Assembly (NCBI RefSeq): GCF_039543645.1
Contig: NZ_BAABKD010000008.1
Location: forward strand, 1-64,000
Direction: 5' to 3'
Source of the DNA: Paenalcaligenes hermetiae
GTDB lineage: Bacteria > Pseudomonadota > Gammaproteobacteria > Burkholderiales > Burkholderiaceae_B
Length of the DNA: 64,000 nt
Below the pieces are notes generated by a model, which saw only the letters and a program-made list of their open reading frames with translations, was not told the DNA's origin and made no database searches. This document shows positions 7,787 through 17,996 of this stretch, piece by piece (within the stretch, counting starts at the first letter, position 1; every line of letters starts with the position of its first letter). Made by a program: the position numbers and the translations under genes.

Positions 7787-8877
7787 TGTCTCTGCTCCAA
7801 CCAGCGGCGGTAGCATGCCTCTGTCTTTTTTTGCATGGTGATTAAGCTAAAACGCTGTTCTGTCACCGCGTAGTCATAACCCGCCAGCCCCATTTGTTTG
7901 CGTAGCTCAGGTTGATCAATCAAACGCTGGAGAGCCTGTCGTAAAGCCACGATATCATGCAAAGGTACCAACATACCGCTTTGCCCTGGCAGTAGCATTT
8001 CGGGCACCCCACCTACTTGCGTACCGATAGTAGGAAGCTTTGCGGCAGCGGCCTCGGCAAACACGGTGCCAGAAGCCTCTAAATAGGTAGCCAACGCAAA
8101 AATATCCAAATCACCTATTAGCTCAGAGATATCTTGTTGCTCCCCTAGAAAATGAACTTGGGCATCGGCATCTAGTTGCTGAGCAAACTGCTCCAGTTGC
8201 GTTTGTAAAGCACCACCCCCAATAATAACTAAATGCACATCGGTACGCGCACGAATAATCGGAGCCATCGCTTGAATCAGCTCTTGCATCCCTTTTTCTT
8301 TGCGCAAAACGGCAATACTTCCCACAAGAATATCGTCTGTGCTTAAGTTAAGCATTTGGCGTAACCGCTGCTTAGGCAAGGGGTCTGGAAGAGCAACGGC
8401 AGGGTACACGACATCGATCGCCTCCGCAGGCATCCCCCGCTGTATGATTTGCTGACGCACGAACTCGCTGACAGCGATCACACGATGCGGCACCCACCGG
8501 TAAGAAAGCAACGACCCTACCGGCCGCGCTAAGTGCCGTGTTCGTACGACCAAAGGCACCCCCGCTAAACGAGCCGCTACCCCTGCATGAATCGTATCAC
8601 GGCGGCTATTTGTATTGACCACATCATAATGCTGCTCTTGCATGAGCCGTCGTAACGCTAAAAGGTTGCGCCAAAAATCACTACCACTATCCATGGAGAA
8701 CAGGTGTACAGTAAAACCTTCTGCTTCCAGATATTGACGTAATCGTGCGTCCGACTGGCACAAAGCATGCACTTCATGACCAGCAGCTCGCATTTGCCGC
8801 ATCAAACGGTGAATGTAACGCTCTTGCCCACCGTAACCGGTTGCCGCTTCGGTATAAAGAATTTTCAAGGGTTTCAT
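7783..8877 (-). CDS. Glycosyltransferase family 4, LPS core type
   Basis: A retaining, GT-B fold glycosyltransferase of 364 residues. The N-terminal part begins LKILYTEAATGYGGQERYI, a glycine-rich acceptor loop; the C-terminal part has LVGSIAVLRKEKG and the E-x7-E motif EASGTVFAE. It likely transfers a sugar (often GlcNAc or a hexose) to the LPS core in the cytoplasm. The ATG directly abuts the dnaE stop codon with no spacer base, and its end overlaps the deacetylase start by ATGA, so translation runs through from dnaE. Sugar and linkage are unknown. Confidence 0.82.
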   Translation of the reverse strand: MKPLKILYTEAATGYGGQERYIHRLMRQMRAAGHEVHALCQSDARLRQYLEAEGFTVHLFSMDSGSDFWRNLLALRRLMQEQHYDVVNTNSRRDTIHAGVAARLAGVPLVVRTRHLARPVGSLLSYRWVPHRVIAVSEFVRQQIIQRGMPAEAIDVVYPAVALPDPLPKQRLRQMLNLSTDDILVGSIAVLRKEKGMQELIQAMAPIIRARTDVHLVIIGGGALQTQLEQFAQQLDADAQVHFLGEQQDISELIGDLDIFALATYLEASGTVFAEAAAAKLPTIGTQVGGVPEMLLPGQSGMLVPLHDIVALRQALQRLIDQPELRKQMGLAGYDYAVTEQRFSLITMQKKTEACYRRWLEQRQ

Positions 8878-11800
8878 TTAATAACTGATCTCCACAGCAT
8901 GCTCTCCTAGCCACTGTTGACATTGCTCAAGCAGCGTGTCTGCCAAACGCACACGCCACTCCGTACCCAGCCGCACAGTACAAACATAATGCCCTTGATC
9001 AAGTTGTAATTCCACCAAGACCCCAGGGATATTATTTTCTGGTTCTGCTCGAAAAGGATTTAACAGCTGCTGCAGCTTATCCAGCTGACAATGCTCAGCA
9101 GACAAATGTAAGCTAAGCGCTCGAGCGCGAGCCTCACGCGCTAATTGCAAATCATAGATCTCATCCGCAGACACGCGTAGCCCACCTGAGTAATCATCGT
9201 GACTAACACGACCTTTTACTATAATGAGCTGATCTTCTTTAAGACGCTGGCGGTGCTGCTCAAAGACCTCGTTAAAAATGGTGACTTCAAGCTGGGTCGA
9301 ACCATCGTCTAAGGCCGCGATCATCATACGCCCCCGGCGTGTCATACGTACTCGCACCCCAGACAGTACCCCCGCAAACCACTGCGGCTCACGAGAAGGC
9401 TCAAGACTCGCCAACGGTCTAGGGGCAAAGCGTCGCACCTCATCTCGCCATGCATCAAATAAATGCCCACTGAAATAAAAGCCCATTGCGCTTTTTTCTT
9501 CTCGCAGCCGCGTTTGCAAATCCCATGCTGGGACTTTCTCAAGTTCGAGATCAATCAAATCCCCGGCATCATCATCAAAGAGTGATACCTGATGCGCATT
9601 TCGTGCGGCTTGCTCTGCCGCTTCCATGGCTCGGGGCACGGTGGCTAACAGCGCAGCCCTGTTTTCATCAATCGTATCAAAAGCCCCTGCTTTGATAAGG
9701 GCCTCGATGGTGCGGCGATTAAGAGCTGAGCGATCCACGCGTTTACAAAAATCAAATAAGCTTTTAAATGGACCACCCTGTTGGCGGGCAGCCACAATAG
9801 CATGGATGGCCGCTTCTCCTGCTCCTTTTACAGCGCCTAGACCATAGCGAATGGTACGCGGAGGTTTCCCTTGCACGCTGTACTCATCTTTGACAGGAAT
9901 GAATCGGTACTCTGATGCATTAACATCAGGTGGTAAAACAGTGACACCGTTTGCCAGAGCATCCTTCCAAAAGATCTGCATCTTATCCGTGTCATCCATA
10001 TCCGATAGCATGGTGGCAGCGATAAACTCGGCCGGATGATGGGCTTTTAGCCAGGCCGTTTGATAAGCGATCAAAGCGTAAGCTGCAGAGTGACTTTTGT
10101 TAAAGCCATACCCTGCGAATTTTTCCATGAGATCAAAAAGCTTAACAGCCAATTTGGCATCGTAACCTTTTTCCACCGCTCCTTTTTCAAAGATCTCTCG
10201 GTGCATCGCCATTTCTTCGGGCTTTTTCTTACCCATGGCTCGCCGTAATAAGTCCGCCCCCCCTAACGAATATCCACCGATAATTTGAGAGATCAGCATC
10301 ACTTGTTCCTGATACACGATCACCCCATAGGTGCTTTTGAGTACCGGCTCAAGATCAGGATGAAAATAATCGACCTCTGCTCGCCCGTGTTTGCGGTTAA
10401 CAAAATCCACCACCATCCCTGACTCTAAGGGGCCAGGTCGGTACAGGGCCAACATTGCAATAATGTCCTCGAAATGACTTGGGCGCAGGCTTCGCAGTAG
10501 CTCTTTCATGCCTCGCGACTCTAACTGGAATACAGCCGTTGTATTACCGTCGCACAATACCTTATAAGCACCCGGATCATCCAAAGACAACTGAATTAAA
10601 TCAAAATCTTTTTTGTCTTCGTTAAATTGCCGTACATATTTCACGGCCCAATCCAAAATGGTCAAGTTGCGCAAGCCAAGGAAGTCGAACTTCACTAAGC
10701 CGGCATCTTCCACATCGTCTTTATCATATTGCGAAACCGCATTTGCATCCTCGCCAGGTTGACGATACAAAGGACAAAAATCGATGAGTTTGCCTGGCGC
10801 AATCAATACACCGCCCGCGTGCATGCCGACACTACGCGTTAAGCCTTCGAGCGGTTTTGCTAAATCAATTAATGCTTTAACCTCTTCATCTGTCTCGTAG
10901 CGCTCTTTAAAAGCAGGCTCTTCTGCTAGCGCTCGGCTCAAACTCCACGGATCTGCGGGGCTAAATGGAATCAGTTTAGATAAACCATCACACAAACCAT
11001 ATGGTAGTTCCAAGACTCGACCCACATCACGAATAACAGCCTTGGCTCCTAGCGTACCAAAGGTCGCAATCTGACTGACGGCCTGCCGACCGTATTTGTG
11101 TTTCACATAGTCAATCACACGCTCACGATTATCCTGACAAAAATCAATATCAAAGTCAGGCATGGAGACTCGCTCTGGGTTTAAAAAGCGCTCAAAAAGC
11201 AAGTCATATCGTAGCGGATCCAAGTCAGTAATGCCTAAACAATAAGCCACCAAAGAGCCTGCACCCGAACCACGACCGGGGCCAACCGGCACCCCATTGT
11301 TTTTCCCCCAGTTAATAAAATCCGCCACAATCAAAAAGTAACCAGGGAAGCCCATATCAATAATGGTTTTGCATTCCCAACGCAAACGCTCTTGATATTC
11401 AGCCTGATGTTGGGCGCGCTCGGTCGGATCAGGATATAACTGAGCAAGACGCACTTGTAAGCCTTCTTCGGCTTGGTGCACTAAAAAATCGGCTAAGCTC
11501 ATGCCCTCGGGGGTGGGGAAATCCGGCAAATGCGGCTTACCGAGCTTAAGCTCTACGTTACAACGCTTGGCAATCTCTACCGTATTGATCAACGCAGAAG
11601 GAATATCCGCAAAGCGCTGTTGCATTTCCTCTGTACTACGAAAATATTGCTCTGGCGTAAAGCGACGCACCCGCCTCGGGTTAGCGAGCTGTTCGCCTTC
11701 GGCAATACAAACACGTACTTCGTGCGCCCGAAAATCATCTGGCTCCGCAAACTGAATCGGGTGCGTGGCGACCACCGGCAAGCTCATATCCCCAGCTAAC

Positions 11801-12369
11801 GACACTGCCGCTTGAATATAGCGCTCTTCCTCATCAAAACCAGCACGCTGCAACTCTAAGAAATAGCGATCAGGATAATGGGTTTTCCACTCTTGTGCCC
11901 ACGCCCAGGCTTGCTCAATATTTCCAGAAAGTAAGGCCTGCCCTACATCCCCCTGGTGGGCCCCTGATAGTAAAATCAAATCGGGCTGATGCCAGAGCCA
12001 CTCGCGTTTCACCTCTCCACGACCTTTATATTGGTTATCTAACCATGCTCTGGTCAAAATATCGCACAGTGCTAAATACCCGTCGTGATTCATGGCCAAT
12101 ACAGCAACACGATACGGCTTATCCCTATCAATTTCGTTTTCTAGATATAAATCACTGCCTACGATAGGTTTTATCCCACTTTTACGCGCGGCTTTATAAA
12201 ACTTAATTAAACCGAACAGGTTACCCAAATCTGTTAACGCCAGAGCAGGTTGCTGATATTGCACCGCTTTATGAATCATGGCTGGGATACGTGTAATACC
12301 ATCCACCACTGAAAACTCAGAGTGGCTACGTAAATGCACAAAGGGTATGGAAGAGGAAGTCATAAGCAT
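8878..12369 (-). CDS. dnaE: DNA polymerase III alpha subunit
   Basis: Replicative polymerase subunit of about 1160 residues, as in E. coli. Visible in order: PHP domain (start FVHLRSHSEFSVVDG), the palm with GPGRGSGAGS and the catalytic PDFDIDF, beta-binding and helix-hairpin-helix regions, and a C-terminal OB fold (VRVRMTRRGRMMIAALDDGS). Two ATGs (12369 and 12363) are possible, differing by two residues. hrpA ends only three bases upstream, and the LPS glycosyltransferase genes follow with no gap, so replication, RNA helicase and LPS genes share one transcript unless internal promoters exist. Confidence 0.96.
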   Translation of the reverse strand: MLMTSSSIPFVHLRSHSEFSVVDGITRIPAMIHKAVQYQQPALALTDLGNLFGLIKFYKAARKSGIKPIVGSDLYLENEIDRDKPYRVAVLAMNHDGYLALCDILTRAWLDNQYKGRGEVKREWLWHQPDLILLSGAHQGDVGQALLSGNIEQAWAWAQEWKTHYPDRYFLELQRAGFDEEERYIQAAVSLAGDMSLPVVATHPIQFAEPDDFRAHEVRVCIAEGEQLANPRRVRRFTPEQYFRSTEEMQQRFADIPSALINTVEIAKRCNVELKLGKPHLPDFPTPEGMSLADFLVHQAEEGLQVRLAQLYPDPTERAQHQAEYQERLRWECKTIIDMGFPGYFLIVADFINWGKNNGVPVGPGRGSGAGSLVAYCLGITDLDPLRYDLLFERFLNPERVSMPDFDIDFCQDNRERVIDYVKHKYGRQAVSQIATFGTLGAKAVIRDVGRVLELPYGLCDGLSKLIPFSPADPWSLSRALAEEPAFKERYETDEEVKALIDLAKPLEGLTRSVGMHAGGVLIAPGKLIDFCPLYRQPGEDANAVSQYDKDDVEDAGLVKFDFLGLRNLTILDWAVKYVRQFNEDKKDFDLIQLSLDDPGAYKVLCDGNTTAVFQLESRGMKELLRSLRPSHFEDIIAMLALYRPGPLESGMVVDFVNRKHGRAEVDYFHPDLEPVLKSTYGVIVYQEQVMLISQIIGGYSLGGADLLRRAMGKKKPEEMAMHREIFEKGAVEKGYDAKLAVKLFDLMEKFAGYGFNKSHSAAYALIAYQTAWLKAHHPAEFIAATMLSDMDDTDKMQIFWKDALANGVTVLPPDVNASEYRFIPVKDEYSVQGKPPRTIRYGLGAVKGAGEAAIHAIVAARQQGGPFKSLFDFCKRVDRSALNRRTIEALIKAGAFDTIDENRAALLATVPRAMEAAEQAARNAHQVSLFDDDAGDLIDLELEKVPAWDLQTRLREEKSAMGFYFSGHLFDAWRDEVRRFAPRPLASLEPSREPQWFAGVLSGVRVRMTRRGRMMIAALDDGSTQLEVTIFNEVFEQHRQRLKEDQLIIVKGRVSHDDYSGGLRVSADEIYDLQLAREARARALSLHLSAEHCQLDKLQQLLNPFRAEPENNIPGVLVELQLDQGHYVCTVRLGTEWRVRLADTLLEQCQQWLGEHAVEISY

Positions 12370-12372
12370 GTT

Positions 12373-15300
12373 TTAGTATTGCATAGCGTGCCAAGCACGC
12401 TCTACACGTTTAACAGAAATGGGCATCGGGGTACGAAGCTCTTGGGCAAAGAGGGAGACACGAAGCTCTTCGAGCATCCACATAAAACGCTCTAACTGAG
12501 GATCCTCCGCACCCTTAAGTGCCACTTTAGCGCGTAAGTACTTCGTTTGCCATGGCAAAATATCACCCAATAGCCGCTGATCGCGCGCTGGATCCGCTCG
12601 AAGCTTATCCATACGCACCCACATCGCCTTTAAATAACGCGGATAATGTTGTAGCTGTTGAGGATCCGTATCCCGCACAAACCACTTATGCATCAAACGC
12701 TGCTGCTGTTGCTGTAAATCCTCATAAGCTGCTGTGTGCGTTTTAACCGTAGGCAGTTTACGCAACACATCCGTCCAAGCCTGTAAAATGACCCCAGTTT
12801 GCTTAGCGATTTCTTGAGTGATTAAGCCAAAGCGTGGACGCGCCTGCTCTAAACGCTGTAAAAATGAAGCCTCATCCGTGGGCCAAGGCGCCATTAAACA
12901 AGACTGATCTATCGCCGCATCGATGATCTGACGCTGTAAATCCTCTTGCGTCCCTAAGCTCATGTATAACAATGCCATGGGCGTTAGGGATTTAAGATTT
13001 TTCTCTTGGAATTTCACTGCCTCGCGCAATGCGATTTGAAAAAGGCGACGCAAACCAACCTGATGCTGCCTTTTTGCTGCCGCAGGATCATCAAACACAT
13101 CCAGCTCGCAATAATCCCCCTTATCAACCAAAGCGGGGTAACCGATCACCGCTTGCCCCCGACGCCGAATTTCAAGTATTTCAGGCAGGGTTCCAAAGCT
13201 CCATGAGGTGATTTGATCATGGTCTAAGGCTGTGGCTACGGACTTATCCTGTACCGCGACCTCTTGGAATGAGGCCTGCGCCGCCTGACCATGTTCGGCT
13301 TTAAGCTTATCTAAGTTTCGTCCCCCTGATAGCATACGCCCATGTTCATCTATCACTTTAAAATTCATGAACAAGTGGTTAGGTAAAGTTTCAAGCTTAA
13401 AGTCGGATGGCTGCAAGCGCACGCGTTTCTGAGCCCACACGTCATCGATTAACACGTCAATAAGCGGCTTAACTGGCTTTTGCGCATAGTCAAACCAACG
13501 CTGATGGAAGCCTTCAGCATAATCAGGCAAAGGCACCATCGCGCGCCGTAAACGTTGCGGTAAAGAGCGCAACAGCTGTTGCACTTTTTCTTTAAGCATC
13601 CCTGGCACTAACCAATCTGCACGCGCTTGATCCAGTTGATTTAAATGAAATAGTGGCACCGTAACGGTTAAGCCATCACGCACCGAGCCTGGCTCAAAAT
13701 GATAATCGGCTTTCAGTTTTACCCCTTTCCACTCAATATTGCGTGGAAACACATCCGTCGTCACCCCTGCGGCCTCGTGCTGCATGAGCTGATCGCGACT
13801 CAACAGTAAGGCTTGCGCTTTATCTTTGGGTAGTTTTTTATACCAACGCTCTAAGGTAGCGGTTTGATAAACATCGGCAGGAATGTGTTGGTCATAAAAA
13901 GCGTAAATCAGCGCATCATCCACAAGAATATCGGGTCGGCGGGATTGATGTTCTAACTTTTCTATGGCTTCAATTTGTTGCTGGTTGTGCTTTAAAAAAG
14001 GTAAGGTGGATTGTATTTCCCCTGCCACTAAGCCGTCTCGAATAAAAATCTCACGGGCTTCTTGTGGATTAATACGCCCATAGTGAACACGCCGACCACT
14101 ATAAATCGTGAGCCCATATAAGGTGGCTCTTTCATTAGCTACTACACGACCACTGCGTTTTTCCCAACGCGCATCGGACCACGTTTTTTTTAATAGATGA
14201 TGTCCGACACGCTCTACCCAAACTGGATCAATTCGAGCCAAACAGCGTGCATACAAGCGTGTGGTATCAACAAGCTCTGCCGCTAATACCCATCGCCCTG
14301 CTTTTTTTCCAAGCGTCGAGCCAGGATGAATATAAAAACGAATATCGCGCGTGCCCTGATAAACATTCGTTTCTTCAGACTTGTGGCCAATATTACCGAT
14401 GAGCCCCGTTAATAAACAAAGATGAATCTGCTCATACGTCGCTGCCGTTTCATTAAAGCGCCAATTTTGTTCCCGAATCAGCTGGTGTAATTGTTTATGT
14501 ACCTCGCGCCACTCTCTAAAACGCATGGGCGACAAAAAGCGCTCTTTCAGTAAAGCAGCTAGTTTACGATGCGAGAGCCGACTTTTTACTTGCTCCGCAT
14601 ACCATTGCCACATTTTGATGTAAGACAAAAACTCTGACTGCGTTTCCACAAACATTTGGTGGGCGCGCTCCGCGGCGTCGCGGTTTTCTAAGGGGCGCTC
14701 ACGTGGATCCTGCACAGATAAGGCCGAAGCAATGATTAACATCTCGCTCAGACACTGCTGATCCCGTGCCGCTAAAATCATACGCGCAATGCGTGGATCC
14801 AGCGGTAAACGCGCTAATTCTCGGCCTACTTTGGTTAAGCGTCGTTGCTCATCCAACGCACCAATCTCTTGTAAAAGCTGATAGCCATCGGCAATGGCTC
14901 GCCCTGATGGCGGATCCACAAAAGGAAAGGACTCCACATCATGCAAGCGTAACGCCTTCATGCGTAAAATCACAGCAGCAAGCGATGAGCGTAAAATTTC
15001 CGGGTCGGTAAAAGGAGCACGCTGCTTAAAATCCGCCTCATCATACAAGCGTATGCACACACCTGGTCCTACCCGCCCACAACGACCAGCGCGCTGATTA
15101 GCGGAAGCCTGACTGATGGGCTCAATACGTAATTGCTCTACTTTGTTACGCCACGAATAACGTTTTACCCGCGCTAAGCCACTATCAATCACATAACGAA
15201 TACCAGGTACAGTCAACGATGTTTCCGCCACATTCGTAGCAAGTACCACGCGCCGAGCGTTTCCTTGAGGTTTAAAAATGCGAGCTTGATCAGCATGACT

Positions 15301-16155
15301 TAACCGCGCATACAGCGGCAAGATCTCCGTACCTATCCACGCTTGCTTACGCAAAGCTTCTGCCGCTTCGCGAATCTCACGCTCACCCGGCAAAAACACC
15401 AAAATATCACCGCTTCCCAGGCGTTGGCACTCTTGTACCGCATCAATGATGCCATCGTTAAGATCACGCTCCTCTGTGTTTTTATTTTCCCCCGTCTCAT
15501 CAACCTTATCGGTTAAAATGGGTCGATAACGAATTTCCACTGGGTATAAGCGCCCTGAAACCTCTATAATGGGTGCAGGTTTGCCATCAATAGCAAAATG
15601 CTGTGCGAACTGCTTTGCATCAATGGTTGCCGAGGTAATAATGATTTTTAAATCACGACGCTTCGTCAATAGTTGACGCAAAAAACCTAATAAAAAATCG
15701 ATATTCAGACTGCGCTCATGGGCTTCATCGATAATAATGGTATCGTAACGTCGCAACAGCGGATCGCGCTGGGTTTCTGCCAACAGGATCCCATCGGTCA
15801 TGAGCTTAATTGCCGAGTGCGGGCTGGTTTTATCACTGAAACGAATCTGATAGCCGACCCAATCACCGATCTCTGTGTTTAGCTCCTCTGCAATACGATT
15901 GGCGACAGATGTTGCCGCAATACGACGCGGTTGCGTATGACCAATCATGCGTTTACGGCCACGCCCCAACTCCAAACAAATTTTTGGTAACTGAGTGGTT
16001 TTTCCTGAACCCGTTTCTCCGCTTACAATCACCACTTGGTGGGCTTGTATTGCCGCCGCAATTTCTTCGCGGCGAGCACTAACGGGGAGATCCTCAGGAT
16101 AATGAATTTGCGGAAAAGGTCTTTTTGATAGGTGCTGATCTGTAGATTTTTGCAT
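12373..16155 (-). CDS. hrpA: ATP-dependent RNA helicase HrpA (DEAH box)
   Basis: Large DEAH-box RNA helicase, 1260 residues (E. coli 1300), linked in E. coli to mRNA processing and to rescue of stalled ribosomes. Motifs: Walker A SGETGSGKTTQLP (about residue 45), DEAHERS, SATIDA, and QRAGRCGRVGPG, followed by the HA2/OB helicase C-terminal domains and a long C-terminal extension (RxxFxxxLPxRLRRA-like stretch, then a helical tail) typical of bacterial HrpA. The ATG is at 16155. It heads the leftward run hrpA-dnaE-GT4-deacetylase-GT2 and diverges from argA over a 70-base gap. Confidence 0.95.
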   Translation of the reverse strand: MQKSTDQHLSKRPFPQIHYPEDLPVSARREEIAAAIQAHQVVIVSGETGSGKTTQLPKICLELGRGRKRMIGHTQPRRIAATSVANRIAEELNTEIGDWVGYQIRFSDKTSPHSAIKLMTDGILLAETQRDPLLRRYDTIIIDEAHERSLNIDFLLGFLRQLLTKRRDLKIIITSATIDAKQFAQHFAIDGKPAPIIEVSGRLYPVEIRYRPILTDKVDETGENKNTEERDLNDGIIDAVQECQRLGSGDILVFLPGEREIREAAEALRKQAWIGTEILPLYARLSHADQARIFKPQGNARRVVLATNVAETSLTVPGIRYVIDSGLARVKRYSWRNKVEQLRIEPISQASANQRAGRCGRVGPGVCIRLYDEADFKQRAPFTDPEILRSSLAAVILRMKALRLHDVESFPFVDPPSGRAIADGYQLLQEIGALDEQRRLTKVGRELARLPLDPRIARMILAARDQQCLSEMLIIASALSVQDPRERPLENRDAAERAHQMFVETQSEFLSYIKMWQWYAEQVKSRLSHRKLAALLKERFLSPMRFREWREVHKQLHQLIREQNWRFNETAATYEQIHLCLLTGLIGNIGHKSEETNVYQGTRDIRFYIHPGSTLGKKAGRWVLAAELVDTTRLYARCLARIDPVWVERVGHHLLKKTWSDARWEKRSGRVVANERATLYGLTIYSGRRVHYGRINPQEAREIFIRDGLVAGEIQSTLPFLKHNQQQIEAIEKLEHQSRRPDILVDDALIYAFYDQHIPADVYQTATLERWYKKLPKDKAQALLLSRDQLMQHEAAGVTTDVFPRNIEWKGVKLKADYHFEPGSVRDGLTVTVPLFHLNQLDQARADWLVPGMLKEKVQQLLRSLPQRLRRAMVPLPDYAEGFHQRWFDYAQKPVKPLIDVLIDDVWAQKRVRLQPSDFKLETLPNHLFMNFKVIDEHGRMLSGGRNLDKLKAEHGQAAQASFQEVAVQDKSVATALDHDQITSWSFGTLPEILEIRRRGQAVIGYPALVDKGDYCELDVFDDPAAAKRQHQVGLRRLFQIALREAVKFQEKNLKSLTPMALLYMSLGTQEDLQRQIIDAAIDQSCLMAPWPTDEASFLQRLEQARPRFGLITQEIAKQTGVILQAWTDVLRKLPTVKTHTAAYEDLQQQQQRLMHKWFVRDTDPQQLQHYPRYLKAMWVRMDKLRADPARDQRLLGDILPWQTKYLRAKVALKGAEDPQLERFMWMLEELRVSLFAQELRTPMPISVKRVERAWHAMQY

Positions 16156-16184
16156 GAAACTCGTTTTGTCGTAATCGGTCCAAC

Positions 16185-16192
16185 ATTATAAT
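16185..16192. promoter_or_regulatory. shared symmetric -10 region between hrpA and argA
   Basis: The eight bases ATTATAAT give a perfect TATAAT -10 on both strands. -35 matches are poor on each side (TTTTGT on plus with 17 bases; TGAACA on minus with 16). A shared, back-to-back promoter is plausible but unproven. Confidence 0.4.
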
Positions 16193-16225
16193 TTTGCTTT
16201 ACTCTTTGTTCACCCTCTTCATGTC

Positions 16226-17593
16226 ATGACTATGAGCCAATCCAACCTAGATACCTTATCAGCCTTTGATGCCACTGAATTTGCCCCCGCTCAGTTTGTG
16301 CGCTGGTTTCGCGAGGTTGCCCCTTATGTGCATCGTTTTAGAGGCAAAACCTTTGTGATCGGCTTTGGGGGCGAACTGATTCGTGATGGGTTTTTAAACA
16401 CCCTTATTCCTGACTTATCCTTGATGTCGGCACTAGGCATTAAGCTCGTACTCGTACATGGGTCACGCCCACAGGTCAATGAGCAGTTGCGTGTTAAAGG
16501 TCATAATATTAAGTTTGGGCGTCAAAATGAACCCACAGGAGCCGAAGCATTAGAGTGTGCCAAAGAAGCCGCAGGGGAAATCCGTTTGGACATCGAGGCT
16601 GCATTTAGCCAAGGTTTGCCCAACACCCCAATGTCACACGCTCAAATCCGTGTTATTTCGGGCAATTTTGTCACTGCCCGCCCAATGGGCGTGATCAACG
16701 GCATTGACTATAAGCACGCTGGCGCTGTGCGTAAAATCGATACCAATTCAATCTTACGTTCTTTAGAGCAAGAGTCCATTGTACTGCTTTCTCCTTTAGG
16801 TTTCTCCCCTACCGGCGAGGCCTTTAATTTAGCCATGGAAGAGCTCGCTTTAAGTGCCGCTGTTGCCTTGCGTGCCGAAAAACTGATTTATCTCACTCCA
16901 AAAGCAGTAGCCACCCAAGATGAAGGCGAAGAAATCGCCGGCGAATTAGCCCGTATTGAGGCCGACAAGCTACTAGCGGCCGGACGCTTGGACGAAGATA
17001 GTGCCGTTTTTTTAGAGTCCGCTTCGCTGGCCGTAAAACGCGGTGTGCCACGGGCTCATCTTGTGCCATACACCCTAGACGGAAGCATTCTCATGGAGAT
17101 TTTTACCCATGATGGGGTCGGCACGATGGTGGTCGAGGATAAGCTCGATGATTTACGCCCCGCGACCTTAGATGATGTGGGAGCCATCTTGCAGCTCATC
17201 GAGCCCCTCGAAGCAGACGGCACACTAGTCCCCCGAGGGCGTGCCGTTGTAGAACGTGATGTGGAGCGCTTTACCGTGCTTGAGCACGATGGCATTATTT
17301 ACGGTTGTGTTTCGATTACGCCTTATTTAAGCGAAGGCATGGTGGAAATGGCCTGCTTGATCGTTCACTCTGACTGGCAAGGCGAGGGCGAAGGCGAACT
17401 GCTACTACGCCATGCTGAAAGCCGTGCCAGAACCTTAGGCGCGTCTTACCTTTTTGTCTTGACCACACGTACCTCTCATTGGTTTATTAAACGGGGATTT
17501 GTACAAGGTACGGTGGATCACTTACCTAAAGAAAAGCAAGCACAATATAACCGCTCACGCAATAGTTTAGTCTTTATTAAAAAACTCAAATAA
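16226..17593 (+). CDS. argA: Amino-acid N-acetyltransferase (N-acetylglutamate synthase)
   Basis: First step of arginine synthesis: acetyl-CoA + L-glutamate to N-acetylglutamate. The 455-residue protein has an N-terminal amino-acid-kinase domain (FVIGFGGELIRDG, LVLVHGSRPQVNEQL; about 30-290), which in ArgA binds arginine for feedback inhibition, and a C-terminal GNAT domain (about 300-455; LIVHSDWQGEGEGELLL acetyl-CoA loop, FVLTTRTSHWFIKRGF). Length and layout are those of classical E. coli-type ArgA. ATGs at 16226 and 16232 are both possible; no clear Shine-Dalgarno precedes either. It diverges from hrpA. Confidence 0.93.
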   Translation: MTMSQSNLDTLSAFDATEFAPAQFVRWFREVAPYVHRFRGKTFVIGFGGELIRDGFLNTLIPDLSLMSALGIKLVLVHGSRPQVNEQLRVKGHNIKFGRQNEPTGAEALECAKEAAGEIRLDIEAAFSQGLPNTPMSHAQIRVISGNFVTARPMGVINGIDYKHAGAVRKIDTNSILRSLEQESIVLLSPLGFSPTGEAFNLAMEELALSAAVALRAEKLIYLTPKAVATQDEGEEIAGELARIEADKLLAAGRLDEDSAVFLESASLAVKRGVPRAHLVPYTLDGSILMEIFTHDGVGTMVVEDKLDDLRPATLDDVGAILQLIEPLEADGTLVPRGRAVVERDVERFTVLEHDGIIYGCVSITPYLSEGMVEMACLIVHSDWQGEGEGELLLRHAESRARTLGASYLFVLTTRTSHWFIKRGFVQGTVDHLPKEKQAQYNRSRNSLVFIKKLK

Positions 17594-17682
17594 GCCATAA
17601 GCCTATAAATTACGCGGCATGCTATCGTATCTGCCCTGCCGCGATTACAATGGCGCCTAATCCATGATTTTAAAGGTGTGAT

Positions 17683-17955
17683 ATGACTCGAATGGTTCAA
17701 TGTGTGAAACTAAAAAAAGAAGCCGAAGGCCTAGAGTTCCCCCCTTACCCTGGGGAGCTGGGTGTCAAAATTTGGCAATCCATCTCTAAGGAAGCGTGGG
17801 CGAACTGGATTCAAATTCAAACCCGTATTGTGAATGAGAATCGCTTAAATTTGGCAGATTCTCGCGCCCGTAAATATCTTACGGAGCAAATGCAGCGCTA
17901 TTTATTTGATGATCAGGATATTGAAGCACAAGGCTACGTCCCGCCTAGCGCATAA
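17683..17955 (+). CDS. yggX: Probable Fe(2+)-trafficking protein YggX
   Basis: Small cytoplasmic protein (90 residues) thought to protect iron-sulfur clusters from oxidation and to help iron traffic. The single conserved Cys7 in MVQCVKLKKEAEGLEFPPYPG, the stretch WANWIQIQTRIVNENRLNL and the C-terminal QMQRYLF are family hallmarks. AAAGGTG sits seven bases before the ATG. It follows argA after 89 bases and is closed by a strong bidirectional terminator shared with phoU. Confidence 0.93.
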   Translation: MTRMVQCVKLKKEAEGLEFPPYPGELGVKIWQSISKEAWANWIQIQTRIVNENRLNLADSRARKYLTEQMQRYLFDDQDIEAQGYVPPSA

Positions 17956-17980
17956 AAAAAGCCCGCATGGCGGGCTTTTA
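17953..17980. terminator. bidirectional intrinsic terminator, yggX/phoU
   Basis: AAAAAA-GCCCGC-ATG-GCGGGC-TTTTAAAA. The stem is flanked by A-runs and T-runs so it can end both the rightward yggX and the leftward phoU transcripts. Confidence 0.85.
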
Positions 17981-17996
17981 AAATAAAGGCTGTGGC

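Noticed and set aside
9278..10248. Several frames opposite dnaE
   Set aside because: The dnaE product is continuous and conserved here, so these are shadows.
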